Shown: positions 41,338-51,318, counted from the stretch's first letter. The stretch is 64,000 nucleotides of DNA from an uncultured Lachnospiraceae bacterium (GCA_902476265.1 CABSCP010000002.1:124001-188000); one strand, 5' to 3'. Notes: generated by a model not told the origin, from the letters alone. A program made the numbers and translations.

Positions 41338-44300
41338 ATGGGAAACGTAAAACGGATCTATGTGGAAAAGAAGGACGGCTTTGCGGTCAAAGCGCTGGAA
41401 CTGAAGGAAGATCTGAAGAACTATCTGAACATGGACGGTATTGAAGAGGTCCGAATGTTCATCCGCTATGATGTGGAAAACCTGAGCGATGAAATTTTTG
41501 AGCAGGCATGCCGCACCGTATTTTCTGAGCCGCCGGTGGACATTCTTTACAGGGAAACGATCGACATCCCCGAAAACGGCAGGGTATTTTCGGTGGAGTT
41601 TCTGCCCGGCCAGTTTGACCAGAGAGCGGATTCCGCCGTCCAGTGCGTGCAGTTTTTAAAAGCGGACGAGACGCCCATCATCAAAACCGCGGTGACCTAT
41701 CTGATCACGGGCAGCCTCACAGAGGAGGAATTTGAAAAGATTAAGGCATACTGCATCAATCCTGTGGATTCCAGGGAAACGGATCTGGCAAAGCCGGATA
41801 CGCTGGTTACGGTGTTTGACGAACCTGCGGATGTGAAAATTTTCGATGGCTTTACCGGCCTTTCGGAAGCGGATTTAAAGGAACTTTATGACAGTCTCGG
41901 CCTGGCCATGACCTTCCGGGATTTTGAACATATTCAGAATTATTTTATCAACGAGGAAAAAAGAGATCCTTCCATGACGGAAATCCGGGTGTTGGATACC
42001 TATTGGTCCGATCACTGCCGCCATACCACATTTTCCACGGAGCTGAAAAATGTGGAATTTGCGGACGGATATTACCGCACGCCCATCGAGACGACCTATC
42101 AGAGCTATCTGGATACCCGCAGCGATATTTTTAAGGACAGACCGGATAAATTTGTCTGTCTGATGGATCTGGCGCTGATGGCGATGCGCAAGTTAAAGAG
42201 CGAAGGCAAACTGGAGGACATGGAGCAGTCCGACGAAATCAATGCCTGTTCCGTGATTGTTCCTGTTGAAATGGATTATGGCGACGGACCTGTGACCGAA
42301 GAATGGCTGGTGTTCTTTAAAAACGAGACCCACAACCATCCCACAGAAATCGAACCTTTCGGCGGTGCGGCGACCTGTCTGGGCGGTGCGATCCGGGATC
42401 CCCTTTCCGGCCGCGGCTATGTTTACCAGGCGATGCGTGTGACCGGCGCGGCAGACCCTACGGTTCCCATCGCAGAAACCTTAAAGGGAAAGCTGTCCCA
42501 GAAGAAGCTGGTGCGCGGGGCGGCCAGCGGTTATTCCTCTTACGGCAACCAGATCGGTCTTGCGACCGGTTATGTAAAAGAAATTTATCATCCCAACTAT
42601 GTGGCGAAGCGCATGGAGATCGGCGCGGTCATGGGAGCGGCGCCCAGGCGCAATGTCATCCGTGAAAATTCCGATCCGGATGATATCATCATTCTGCTGG
42701 GCGGCCGGACAGGCCGTGACGGCTGCGGCGGGGCTACCGGCTCTTCCAAAGTCCATACGGAAAAGAGTATAGAAACCTGCGGCGCGGAAGTGCAGAAGGG
42801 AAATGCGCCCACAGAGCGTAAAATACAGAGACTATTCCGCCGGTCGGAGGTTTCCAGACTGATTAAGAAGTGTAATGACTTCGGCGCAGGCGGCGTATCC
42901 GTAGCGATCGGAGAACTGGCGGACGGTCTTGTGGTAGACCTGGATAAGGTTCCCAAGAAATATGCGGGCCTGGACGGCACGGAACTGGCAATTTCCGAAT
43001 CCCAGGAAAGAATGGCAGTGGTGGTATCTCCCGCTGATGTGGATGAGTTCTTGGGTTATGCCCAGGAAGAAAATCTGGAAGCGGTGCCGGTGGCGGTTGT
43101 AACAAAAGAACCCAGGCTGGTTTTAAAATGGCGCGGCAGAAAAATTGTGGATATCGCAAGAGCCTTTTTGGATACCAACGGCGCGCATCAGGAGACGGAT
43201 GTTTTTGTGGATATTCCTTCCGAGGACCACAATTATTTCAGAAAATATGCGGACAGAGAAGTAGGAGAAGCCGTTGAGGCGAAAGATGTAAAGAAGGCAT
43301 GGATGAAGCTTTTGGGAGGTCTGAACGTTTGCTCCCAGAAAGGCCTTGTGGAAATGTTCGATTCTTCCATCGGCGCGGGCAGTGTGGTGATGCCCTACGG
43401 CGGCAAATACCAGCTCACAGAGACGCAGGCCATGGTGGCAAAACTGCCTGTATTGAAAGGAAAGACGGATACGGTCACCATGATGTCCTATGGATTTGAT
43501 CCTTATCTGTCCAGCTGGAGCCCTTATCACGGAGCAATTTATGCGGTGACAGAGTCCATGGCTAAAATTGTGGCAAACGGCGGTGACTTCCGGAAAATCC
43601 GCTTCACCTTCCAGGAGTATTTCCGCCGGATGACAGAGGATCCCAGAAGATGGAGCCAGCCGTTTGCGGCTCTGCTGGGCGCTTATGACGCACAGCTGGG
43701 CTTCGGACTTCCTTCCATCGGCGGCAAGGATTCCATGTCCGGCAGCTTTAATGAGATAGATGTGCCTCCCACCCTGGTTTCCTTTGCGGTGGATGTGGCA
43801 AAAGAAGGGGATATCATCACTCCCGAACTGAAAAAGCCCGGCAACAGGCTGGTTCGCTTCTTCATAGAAAAGGATGACTATGATGTGCCTGTATATGATC
43901 AGGTGATGGAACTGTATGATGCCATCACAAGGCTGATCCGGGAAAAGGTAATCGTTTCCGCTTATGCGCTGGACAGCCATGGTGCGGCAGCTGCCATTTC
44001 CAAGATGGCCTTCGGTAATGAACTGGGCGTTTCCGTTTCTGATGATGTGGATGTGAAAGATCTGTTCACAAACGGTCTGGGCGATATTGTGGCGGAAGTG
44101 GATGCCGACCGCATCAACTTTATCGATGTGGACTATGAAGTGCTGGGAACCGTTACGGCAGAACCTGTATTTGCGGTGGGAGAGGTGACGATTCCCATGC
44201 AGGAGGCGCTGGATACCTGGAAAGGTACGCTGGAAAAGGTATTCCCCACAAAGGCAGTGAAGGAAGGAACCCCTGTGGAGTCCGGACTTTACCGGGCGGA

Positions 44301-45129
44301 CAGCATTTATGTGTGCAGGAATAAGGTGGCAAAGCCTACCGTATTCATTCCAGTATTCCCGGGCACCAATTGCGAATACGACAGCACAAAAGCGTTTGAA
44401 AGAGCCGGCGCAAATGTGGTCACAAGAGTGTTTAAAAACCTGAGCGCGGAGGATATCCGCTCTTCCGTGGAGGCTTTTGAAAAGGATATCAACAATGCGC
44501 AGATCATCATGTTCCCAGGCGGTTTCTCCGCAGGCGACGAACCTGATGGCTCCGCAAAGTTCTTCGCAACCGCGTTCCAGAACGAGAAGATTAAGGAAGC
44601 GGTGATGAAGCTGGTGAACGAGCGCGACGGCCTGTGTCTGGGGATCTGTAACGGATTCCAGGCGCTGATCAAGCTGGGCCTGGTGCCTTATGGCGAGATT
44701 GTGGGACAGAAAGAAGACTCCCCCACACTGACCTTTAACACCATAAACCGCCATATTTCCAAGATGGTTTACACCAAAGTGGTTTCCGATAAATCGCCCT
44801 GGCTTGCCGGCGCAGAACTGGGTAAGACTTATGTAAACCCGGCTTCCCACGGGGAAGGACGTTTTGTGGCGCCGAAAGAATGGATGGACAGGCTGTTTGC
44901 AAACGGTCAGGTGGCCACCCAGTATGCGGACTTTTCAGGCAATGTTTCCATGGATGAGGAATGGAACATCAACGGTTCCTATGCGGCAATCGAAGGCATC
45001 ACCTCTCCGGACGGACGTATCCTGGGCAAGATGGCCCATTCCGAACGTCGTGACAGAAGCGTGGCGATCAACATTTACGGCGATCAGGATCTGAAGATCT
45101 TTGAATCGGGCGTGAAATATTTTAAATAA
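41338..45129 (+). CDS. purL: Phosphoribosylformylglycinamidine synthase, large single-chain type
   Basis: 1,263 residues. N-terminal PurS-like region, two PurL halves (ETHNHPTEIEPFGGAAT; GGKDSMSGSF), and a C-terminal glutaminase with GTNCEYDS and Cys1104 in CLGICNGFQ, plus HGEGRF. This fused form replaces the separate PurS, PurL and PurQ of Bacillus. It uses glutamine and ATP to make FGAM, the substrate of PurM in the other purine cluster. ATG lies 12 bases after AGGAG with a nearer AAGAGA. A terminator follows. Confidence 0.96.
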   Translation: MGNVKRIYVEKKDGFAVKALELKEDLKNYLNMDGIEEVRMFIRYDVENLSDEIFEQACRTVFSEPPVDILYRETIDIPENGRVFSVEFLPGQFDQRADSAVQCVQFLKADETPIIKTAVTYLITGSLTEEEFEKIKAYCINPVDSRETDLAKPDTLVTVFDEPADVKIFDGFTGLSEADLKELYDSLGLAMTFRDFEHIQNYFINEEKRDPSMTEIRVLDTYWSDHCRHTTFSTELKNVEFADGYYRTPIETTYQSYLDTRSDIFKDRPDKFVCLMDLALMAMRKLKSEGKLEDMEQSDEINACSVIVPVEMDYGDGPVTEEWLVFFKNETHNHPTEIEPFGGAATCLGGAIRDPLSGRGYVYQAMRVTGAADPTVPIAETLKGKLSQKKLVRGAASGYSSYGNQIGLATGYVKEIYHPNYVAKRMEIGAVMGAAPRRNVIRENSDPDDIIILLGGRTGRDGCGGATGSSKVHTEKSIETCGAEVQKGNAPTERKIQRLFRRSEVSRLIKKCNDFGAGGVSVAIGELADGLVVDLDKVPKKYAGLDGTELAISESQERMAVVVSPADVDEFLGYAQEENLEAVPVAVVTKEPRLVLKWRGRKIVDIARAFLDTNGAHQETDVFVDIPSEDHNYFRKYADREVGEAVEAKDVKKAWMKLLGGLNVCSQKGLVEMFDSSIGAGSVVMPYGGKYQLTETQAMVAKLPVLKGKTDTVTMMSYGFDPYLSSWSPYHGAIYAVTESMAKIVANGGDFRKIRFTFQEYFRRMTEDPRRWSQPFAALLGAYDAQLGFGLPSIGGKDSMSGSFNEIDVPPTLVSFAVDVAKEGDIITPELKKPGNRLVRFFIEKDDYDVPVYDQVMELYDAITRLIREKVIVSAYALDSHGAAAAISKMAFGNELGVSVSDDVDVKDLFTNGLGDIVAEVDADRINFIDVDYEVLGTVTAEPVFAVGEVTIPMQEALDTWKGTLEKVFPTKAVKEGTPVESGLYRADSIYVCRNKVAKPTVFIPVFPGTNCEYDSTKAFERAGANVVTRVFKNLSAEDIRSSVEAFEKDINNAQIIMFPGGFSAGDEPDGSAKFFATAFQNEKIKEAVMKLVNERDGLCLGICNGFQALIKLGLVPYGEIVGQKEDSPTLTFNTINRHISKMVYTKVVSDKSPWLAGAELGKTYVNPASHGEGRFVAPKEWMDRLFANGQVATQYADFSGNVSMDEEWNINGSYAAIEGITSPDGRILGKMAHSERRDRSVAINIYGDQDLKIFESGVKYFK

Positions 45130-45163
45130 CAGCAGATATAATAAGGATTGATATATTGTGAAT

Positions 45164-45200
45164 TCGGAGGCTTCCTGAAAGAAGCCTCCGATCCGTTTTT
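45164..45200 (+). terminator. Terminator of purL
   Basis: TCGGAGGCTTC (45164-45174) pairs with GAAGCCTCCGA (45181-45191), six-base loop, then TCCGTTTTT. Confidence 0.82.
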
Positions 45201-45241
45201 CGGGAAAAGGGTGCCGAAAAAGACAGGAAGATGTGGAAAAG

Positions 45242-45889
45242 ATGAATAAGATTAACTATCAATTGGAATTGGAAAAAGTGCTCAAAGGCCTGCCGGATAC
45301 GCACAGAACGCTTTTTTTACACAGCTGTTGTGCGCCCTGTTCCAGCTATTGTCTGGAGTATCTCAGGCAGTTTTTTGAAATCACCGTTTTTTACTATAAT
45401 CCCAATATCTCATTTGGGGAAGAATACCTGCGCCGGGTGGAGGAACAGAAACGACTGATTGCCGAACTGAATGAGGATGCCGCCCAAAAAGCGGAGAAGG
45501 GCCTGAACAGTATTCGCTTTGAGGAAGGGCCGTATGAACCGGAGCGGTTTTATGATATTGCCAAAGGACTGGAAGACTGTCCGGAAGGCGGGGAACGCTG
45601 CTTTGCCTGCTATGAGCTGCGGCTTAGAGAGGCGGCTGCAGGGGCTGCCAGGGGCGGGTATGATTATTTCACCACAACCCTCACCATCAGCCCGTTAAAA
45701 AATGCACAGAAGCTGAACGAAATCGGAAAACGTCTGGGAGCCGAGTATGGAGCGGCGTATCTGCCCTCAGACTTTAAAAAGAAGGGCGGATATCAGCGTT
45801 CCATCGAACTGAGCAGAGAACATGAATTATACCGGCAGGATTACTGCGGCTGCGTTTTTTCAAAGAGGGAGAGAGAGCATAGCCGCTGA
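45242..45889 (+). CDS. queH: Epoxyqueuosine reductase QueH
   Basis: 215 residues from ATG 45242, 11 bases after AGGAAG. Hallmarks: LHSCCAPCSSYC near the N-terminus, YYNPNI, and Cys pairs ERCFACYELRL and YCGCVFS that hold iron-sulfur and metal. QueH is the cobalamin-independent enzyme that reduces epoxyqueuosine in tRNA to queuosine. It is convergent with the recombinase gene, stops 21 bases apart. Confidence 0.9.
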   Translation: MNKINYQLELEKVLKGLPDTHRTLFLHSCCAPCSSYCLEYLRQFFEITVFYYNPNISFGEEYLRRVEEQKRLIAELNEDAAQKAEKGLNSIRFEEGPYEPERFYDIAKGLEDCPEGGERCFACYELRLREAAAGAARGGYDYFTTTLTISPLKNAQKLNEIGKRLGAEYGAAYLPSDFKKKGGYQRSIELSREHELYRQDYCGCVFSKREREHSR

Positions 45890-45909
45890 CCTCTTTTCGA
45901 AGAGAAATT

Positions 45910-46890
45910 TTACAGGGGTGGCATTGGCGGGAGAGTTCCGGTTAAAAGGTTCCATTTTTGCTGGAGCAGAAGCATTTGTTTTTTTTTCATTTCCATGGAA
46001 GAATGAACATATCGGTTTAAGGTGATATTTACCGAGGCATGTCCCAGAATTTCACTCAATGATTTGATGTCAAAACCGAGTTCCACACAACGAGTGGCAA
46101 AAGTGTGTCTGAGTACGTGAAAATTATAGGTAGGAATCCCCGCTTGCTTTTGATCCTGCCGGAATTTGTTTTGCAGGGTCCTGGGATCCGGTATTTTGGT
46201 ACAGCTCCCGGAAATGATAAATTCCTCTTTTTGATGCTCGGCAGCATCTTTTTTCAGCAGTTCATTTAAAAAGGCAGGAATCGGGATATACCTTACGGAA
46301 GAAGCGCTCTTAGGCATTTCCAGTACAAGGGAGGTCTTTTTGACACCATCTGTACAGGGAAGACGGGAAACGGTATTCTGAATATGGATAAAACTGTCTT
46401 TCAGATTGATATCTTTCCAGTGAAGGGCGCACACTTCCCCTAAACGCATTCCGGTGAGTAATGCCAGCAGAATTCCTGTATTTTCGGGAGTCCTGTGTTC
46501 CATTAAAAAATGAATCAGATGATCTTCCTCCTGATGGGATAAAACCCCTTCTCTCTTTCCGGATTTTCCGGGAGATTCGTAATAGATTTTTGGGTCTTCC
46601 ATGAGACCGGTACGCACAGCGTAATTAATCACCGCCTTTGTGATGTAAATTACGCTTTTCACAGTGCTGTTCGAAAGTCTGCTGCTGTCCTGTCCGGTTA
46701 ACTTGGAAAAAAAGCCGCAGACTGCCTTGTTGTTCAGTTCGCACAACTTGAAAGGGCCCAGCGTATTATCCAAATGATTTCGAATCAGGTTTTCATAATG
46801 ATAAAAGGTGGATCGCTTTAATTTTGCCTGTTTTCCCACAAGCCATATTCGTGTTAACTCTTTGAAAGACATATCCTTTTCCTGTCCCAT
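45910..46890 (-). CDS. Solitary tyrosine recombinase/integrase
   Basis: 326 residues using the ATG at 46890, which has AGGAGGG at good spacing; the longer frame to 46917 does not. An N-terminal SAM-like core-binding domain (ELTRIWLVGKQ) is followed by a catalytic domain with Arg in TGMRLGEV, HVLRHTFATR, LGHASVNIT and Tyr in NRYVHSS, so all key residues are present. No excisionase, phage or cargo genes are next to it. It may be a remnant of an element or a chromosomal recombinase. Confidence 0.88.
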   Translation of the reverse strand: MGQEKDMSFKELTRIWLVGKQAKLKRSTFYHYENLIRNHLDNTLGPFKLCELNNKAVCGFFSKLTGQDSSRLSNSTVKSVIYITKAVINYAVRTGLMEDPKIYYESPGKSGKREGVLSHQEEDHLIHFLMEHRTPENTGILLALLTGMRLGEVCALHWKDINLKDSFIHIQNTVSRLPCTDGVKKTSLVLEMPKSASSVRYIPIPAFLNELLKKDAAEHQKEEFIISGSCTKIPDPRTLQNKFRQDQKQAGIPTYNFHVLRHTFATRCVELGFDIKSLSEILGHASVNITLNRYVHSSMEMKKKQMLLLQQKWNLLTGTLPPMPPL

Positions 46891-46994
46891 TTTTGCCCTC
46901 CTGAATTGCTGTTTCACAGCTGCATTTTACTGTTATTAGAACTTCTTTTTTCGGTAGTTCTTATAGTTTATCAAAAAAGGATGTGAAAGTATAA

Positions 46995-47023
46995 TTGCAA
47001 AACCCGCATAAATACGCTACAAT
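46995..47023 (+). promoter_or_regulatory. Promoter of argS
   Basis: TTGCAA (46995-47000), 17 bases, TACAAT (47018-47023). The ~75-base leader has a CGGCAGG/CCTGCCG hairpin but is too short for a T-box. Confidence 0.7.
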
Positions 47024-47105
47024 AGTGACCAGAACAGCGGCAGGCCCCAGCGTGGTCCGGCATCCTGCCGCAGAAGAATGAAAGAAAAAATGCGGGAGAA
47101 TGACA

Positions 47106-48875
47106 ATGAAGAAATTTTTAGACCTCATCTCTGATGAGATGAAAAAAGGATTCACCCTGGCAGGATATGACGGGGAACTGGGCCGGGTGACGGTATCCAA
47201 CCGTCCGGATCTGTGCGAATACCAGTGCAACGGCGCCATGGCAGGCGCGAAGAAATATCACAAAGCGCCGATCATGATCGCAAACGATGTGGCTGAAAAG
47301 CTTTCCGGCAGCGAAGTGTTTGCAACAGTGGAGGCGGTGGCGCCGGGCTTTCTGAATCTGAAGGTGAAGGATAGTTTTGTGCGGGATTATGTGAAGGGGA
47401 TGGCGGCTTCAGAAAAATTCGGGCTGGACATGCCCGAAAAGGAAAAAACCATCGTGATCGATTACGGCGGGCCAAATGTGGCGAAGCCCCTGCATGTGGG
47501 GCATCTGCGCTCCGCGATCATCGGGGAGAGTATCAAGCGGATCTGCCGTTATAATGGGCATAAGGTCATCGGGGATGTGCATCTGGGTGACTGGGGGCTG
47601 CAGATGGGCCTGATCATCACGGAATTAAAGCAGCGGAAACCGCAGCTGCCTTATTTTGATCCGGATTTTACCGGGGAATATCCGAAAGAAGCGCCTTTTA
47701 CGGTGTCTGAACTGGAGGAAATTTACCCTACGGCCAGCGGGAAATCCAAAGAAGATCCGGCTTATAAACAGGCAGCGCTGGAAGCTACCCTGATGCTGCA
47801 GAGCAAAAACAGAGGGTATCGGGCGCTGTGGAAGCATATTATTGATGTTTCCGTGGCTGACTTAAAGAAAAATTACAGTGATCTGAATGTGGAGTTTGAC
47901 CTGTGGAAAGGGGAGTCCGATGCAGATCCTATTATTCCGGAAATGGTGGAAGAACTGCGGGCTTCCGGTCTGGCGCATGAGAGTGAAGGCGCGCTGGTGG
48001 TGGATGTGAAGGAGGAGGGCGATACCAAGGAAATCCCTCCCTGCATTATTTTGAAATCCGACGGCGCGGCGCTGTATGCCACCACCGATCTTGCCACCAT
48101 CAAGGATCGTATGGAAAACCTTCATGCGGATTCTTTGATTTATCTTACGGATAAACGCCAGGAAATGCACTTTTTGCAGGTGTTCCGCACGGCGAGGAAA
48201 GCAGGCCTTGTAAAGCCGGAAACAGAATTAAAGCATATCGGTTTCGGCACCATGAACGGCAGGGACGGCAAGCCCTTTAAGACCAGGGAAGGCGGGGTGA
48301 TGCGCCTGGAGTACCTGATCCGTGATATCAACGAGGAGATGTACCGGAAGGTCAGAGAAAGCCGGCAGGATATTTCCGAAGAGGAAGCGAAGGAAACCTC
48401 CAGGATCATCGGCCTTTCCGCTATCAAATACGGCGATCTGTCCAATCAGGCCAGCAAGGATTATATCTTTGACATTGAACGGTTCACCTCTTTTGAAGGA
48501 GATACCGGACCTTATATCCTCTACACCATCGTCCGCATCAAATCCATCCTGAACAAATACCAGGAGTTGGGCGGTAGTCTGGAAGGATTGGAATTTAGAG
48601 AAGCGGTAAACGCTTCCGAGAAGGATTTGATGCTGCAGCTGTGCGGTTTCAATGCCATGATGGAAAATGCGGGGATGGAAGCGGCGCCCCATAAGGTATG
48701 TGCTTACATCTATGACCTGGCAAATGCCTTTAACAAATTCTATCATGAGACAAAGATCATTGCCGAGGAAGATAAAGAAAAGCAGGCTGGGTGGATCGCG
48801 CTGCTCCTTCTGACAAGAGATGTGCTGGAAACCTGCATCGACGTGCTGGGCTTTTCGGCGCCTGACCGGATGTAA
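47106..48875 (+). CDS. argS: Arginyl-tRNA synthetase
   Basis: 589 residues from ATG 47106, seven bases after GGGAGA; the ATG at 47100 is too close. N-terminal tRNA-contact domain (VTVSNRPDLCEYQCNGAM), the HIGH-like motif in VAKPLHVGHLRSA, and a C-terminal DALR anticodon domain (ALLLLTRDVLETCIDVL). It charges tRNA-Arg with arginine. Single-gene unit. Confidence 0.96.
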   Translation: MKKFLDLISDEMKKGFTLAGYDGELGRVTVSNRPDLCEYQCNGAMAGAKKYHKAPIMIANDVAEKLSGSEVFATVEAVAPGFLNLKVKDSFVRDYVKGMAASEKFGLDMPEKEKTIVIDYGGPNVAKPLHVGHLRSAIIGESIKRICRYNGHKVIGDVHLGDWGLQMGLIITELKQRKPQLPYFDPDFTGEYPKEAPFTVSELEEIYPTASGKSKEDPAYKQAALEATLMLQSKNRGYRALWKHIIDVSVADLKKNYSDLNVEFDLWKGESDADPIIPEMVEELRASGLAHESEGALVVDVKEEGDTKEIPPCIILKSDGAALYATTDLATIKDRMENLHADSLIYLTDKRQEMHFLQVFRTARKAGLVKPETELKHIGFGTMNGRDGKPFKTREGGVMRLEYLIRDINEEMYRKVRESRQDISEEEAKETSRIIGLSAIKYGDLSNQASKDYIFDIERFTSFEGDTGPYILYTIVRIKSILNKYQELGGSLEGLEFREAVNASEKDLMLQLCGFNAMMENAGMEAAPHKVCAYIYDLANAFNKFYHETKIIAEEDKEKQAGWIALLLLTRDVLETCIDVLGFSAPDRM

Positions 48876-48877
48876 AT

Positions 48878-48931
48878 GTGAGTTGCCGCCAGTGGGCGGC
48901 AACTCACTTGGGAGAATTGCCCCACAATTCT
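48878..48931 (+). repeat. Two tandem perfect hairpins without T tails
   Basis: First: 13-bp stem GTGAGTTGCCGCC with loop AGTG (48878-48907). Second: GGAGAATTG with CAATTCTCC (about 48912-48931). Neither is followed by T. They lie just after argS, ahead of its terminator. They may protect the 3' end of the mRNA or be a small mobile palindrome. Confidence 0.7.
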
Positions 48932-48965
48932 CCGTATCGGAAGGGTGGTATTTTCCACAAAAAAG

Positions 48966-49003
48966 GAACGCTGGGGCCGGTCAGGGCTTCCAGCGTTCTT
49001 TTT
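48966..49003. terminator. Bidirectional terminator, argS / minus-strand genes
   Basis: GAACGCTGG (48966-48974) pairs with CCAGCGTTC (48990-48998), T run to the right and A run to the left. The stop codon of the minus-strand gene lies in its loop. Confidence 0.8.
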
Positions 49004-49253
49004 GCTCTTCGTATTGTTCATTGAGCCATTCCACGGCATCGTCTTTCCCTTCTACGGTGAGGGGGAACTGCCTGGTTTCCTTCAGTTCCCCGGGCGTTTT
49101 CACAAAGCAGAAAGGTTCCGGCCAAATGGTCACATCCAGACAATCCCCATCCTCGTTTTGCCCCTTGGCAAAGAGATAGCGCATTCCCTTATAACTGCCT
49201 GACTGCGGTTCTTTTTTGATGTAATTGAGATGGATGATATTTTTGTCAATCAT
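48981..49253 (-). CDS. Small conserved hypothetical protein
   Basis: 90 residues from the minus-strand ATG at 49253, behind AAGGGGG; a longer frame reaches into the upstream gene. Sequence is soluble, charged and aromatic (MIDKNIIHLNYIKKEP, DVTIWPEPFCFVKTPGEL, AVEWLNEQYEEQKERW). Residues suggest a small alpha-beta fold. It follows the membrane glycosyltransferase-like gene by 34 bases and is probably co-transcribed. No family recognised. Confidence 0.6.
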   Translation of the reverse strand: MIDKNIIHLNYIKKEPQSGSYKGMRYLFAKGQNEDGDCLDVTIWPEPFCFVKTPGELKETRQFPLTVEGKDDAVEWLNEQYEEQKERWKP

Positions 49254-49287
49254 ATACAAACCCCCTTTTGACCCTGGCATCATCTTT

Positions 49288-51225
49288 TTATAAGAATAAA
49301 GGAACACCCACCAGGCCGAAGTAGCCTACGGAAAGCACACCGGCGGCAATCAACAGGAAACGAAACCAGCTTTTTTGGAATAATCCCGGTGTACGGCCGG
49401 AGAGGTAAGCTGCAATCAGGATCATGGGCAGAAGATACCGGCCCTGGGCCTGAGAGTCAATCAGGTAGGAATTCAGGACAGAGGCCAGGAGTCCGCCTGC
49501 CATAAGCAGAGACCCGGTCACAAATTCCACTTTCCCCCAGAAATTGTCCGGCATTCGGAAAGCGGCGATCCCTATGGCTGTAAAAATTGCAGCATAGAGG
49601 ATCCCCATGCATAGGTAATACCACAGGCCGGTGTCATTATCCTGGATGAATCCGCAAAAACTTTTATAACTCATGGAAAACCAGGCGGGATTTTCCGCAA
49701 AAAAGTCCGACAGGTCAGCGCCTCTTGCGAACATGTGGTAGGAAGGATTTTGTTCTTCCAGAGGAGTGGCCGGGTTCTTGTCGGGATCCGCGTGCCGGAT
49801 GGCCATGGTTTCCTTGACAGCGGATTTTTCGGTCCCGTAATACACTGCGTCAAAGCTGGCCCGGGATAAGAAAACCGCGACAAAGAGGCCGGCGATTATA
49901 AAATAATTGCGCCATAAACGCCCCCGTATTTTTGGGTCTTTCTGCCGTATCAGCCGGAACAGGAGCACAAAGAAAGTGAGGGCCAGGATGGATAAATAGT
50001 TGGGTTTGCCCAGTGCGATCATGCCGTAAAGCAGGCCCAGCGGCAGAAAGGAAAAGAAGGTTTTCCGGGTGATTTTTTCAATGCCGATGGTCCGGTAGAG
50101 CAGGCTGTTCTCCACAGAAAGTTCGTATATCGCCAGGAAGGACAGAAAGAAATCCAGGGCATCCGCAGTGGTGTAGGAAAAGATATACCAGGCCTGAACG
50201 CAGATGCCGAAAGCAGCCATCAGCCAATTATGCTTTTTGACATTGCGCACGAACAGGATTGCCAGGCCGGCAAAAAGCAGGATATTGGGAATGCGGTAGT
50301 AGCGGATGCCGTAAAACATCGCTTTGAAGAGAAGGGAGATTTTACCGGCAAGGAAAAAGTACCAGGTATAATTCTCCAGCTTCGTATAACCATAGCCGCT
50401 GTAGGTGCCTGCCACCGCAGGATCCCGCATGTCCGGCGGCAGGAAATGCGTCATGCCGTAATCCAGGCAGGCTTTCACGTCCCATTCGTCGGGATGCAGT
50501 TCCATACCGCTGACCAGGCCGATGACCACCACCACCAGAAGGGCGCCGGCCATAACCCCGGCGGCAAACAGAGTAAACCAGTCAAACCTGCCGTCTTCAT
50601 CTTTTTTAAAAAAAGAAAGAAACCAGTTCCGTAAGGGCTTTGCAAAATGAACCAGGGTCATGAGAGCGGCAGTCAGAAACAGCAGGGCAAAGAAACGCTG
50701 CCGTAGCTGCTTTGTGCGCAGAGATGCGGAGGCTTCCCGGGCGGATGCGTTCAGATCCTGGCTGTCAAGGTAAAGACCGCTGTCGTTGTTTTCGGGGGTG
50801 ATGATCAGTTCTTCCCCTGAAACGGCAAAGGAAGCGTTCACCGGCACGAATTTTTCCATGATCTCATTCGCGTTCATGGTGCGGAAATACTCCCCGTTTA
50901 TCATGAAGCCAACATGGGTGATGCTGTAGACAGCTTCCGTGTTGGAGGGATCAATGCGGAGGGTTTGCAGTTCGGACGGCTTTTGTGGCAGCGAAAACTG
51001 CACTACATTGCCTTCCCGGATGCCATCGGAGCAGTTTGCCGCCGATAATTTCCCGTTTTCGCCCCAGAACAGCTGGGAACAGATCCCGGGATCCGACTGA
51101 CGGTAATAGAGATCCATGGAAAGAACCTGCTTTGTGGGGGTGCAAAAAGCCCACAGCAGAGAAAGCAGAAATGCGGCCAAAAGGATGCTGTCGGCAAGGA
51201 GTGTTGCTTTTCGTATTTTTTTCAT
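49288..51225 (-). CDS. GT-C-like polytopic membrane glycosyltransferase candidate
   Basis: 645 residues from the minus-strand ATG at 51225, with GAGGATTG in front. One N-terminal helix, a ~150-residue extracytoplasmic domain (residues ~45-190), then about ten further helices. The HPDEWD motif in the loop after a helix matches the acidic catalytic loop of GT-C enzymes that use lipid-linked sugars. The function as a glycosyltransferase is inferred from this motif and topology; the acceptor is unknown. Divergent from the protease gene. Confidence 0.6.
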   Translation of the reverse strand: MKKIRKATLLADSILLAAFLLSLLWAFCTPTKQVLSMDLYYRQSDPGICSQLFWGENGKLSAANCSDGIREGNVVQFSLPQKPSELQTLRIDPSNTEAVYSITHVGFMINGEYFRTMNANEIMEKFVPVNASFAVSGEELIITPENNDSGLYLDSQDLNASAREASASLRTKQLRQRFFALLFLTAALMTLVHFAKPLRNWFLSFFKKDEDGRFDWFTLFAAGVMAGALLVVVVIGLVSGMELHPDEWDVKACLDYGMTHFLPPDMRDPAVAGTYSGYGYTKLENYTWYFFLAGKISLLFKAMFYGIRYYRIPNILLFAGLAILFVRNVKKHNWLMAAFGICVQAWYIFSYTTADALDFFLSFLAIYELSVENSLLYRTIGIEKITRKTFFSFLPLGLLYGMIALGKPNYLSILALTFFVLLFRLIRQKDPKIRGRLWRNYFIIAGLFVAVFLSRASFDAVYYGTEKSAVKETMAIRHADPDKNPATPLEEQNPSYHMFARGADLSDFFAENPAWFSMSYKSFCGFIQDNDTGLWYYLCMGILYAAIFTAIGIAAFRMPDNFWGKVEFVTGSLLMAGGLLASVLNSYLIDSQAQGRYLLPMILIAAYLSGRTPGLFQKSWFRFLLIAAGVLSVGYFGLVGVPLFL

Positions 51226-51289
51226 ATTCAATCCTCGTGAGTAAAAATTCTGTGCGAGTAATGGGCGGTAGAAAAAGCGCCGCACCTAT

Positions 51290-51318
51290 AGTATACAATA
51301 AAAATATTTTTTTTCCAA
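51290..51318 (-). promoter_or_regulatory. Promoter of the GT-C-like gene
   Basis: Minus strand TTGGAA (51318-51313), 17 bases, TATACT (51295-51290). Confidence 0.65.

Noticed and set aside
43123..44850. Long open frame on the minus strand inside purL (575 codons)
   Set aside because: It is a shadow of the conserved purL codons, has no ribosome site and no recognisable domain.
47024..47105. T-box leader before argS
   Set aside because: AGCGTGGTCCGGC resembles the T-box sequence only partly, and the leader of ~75 bases is too short for stem I.
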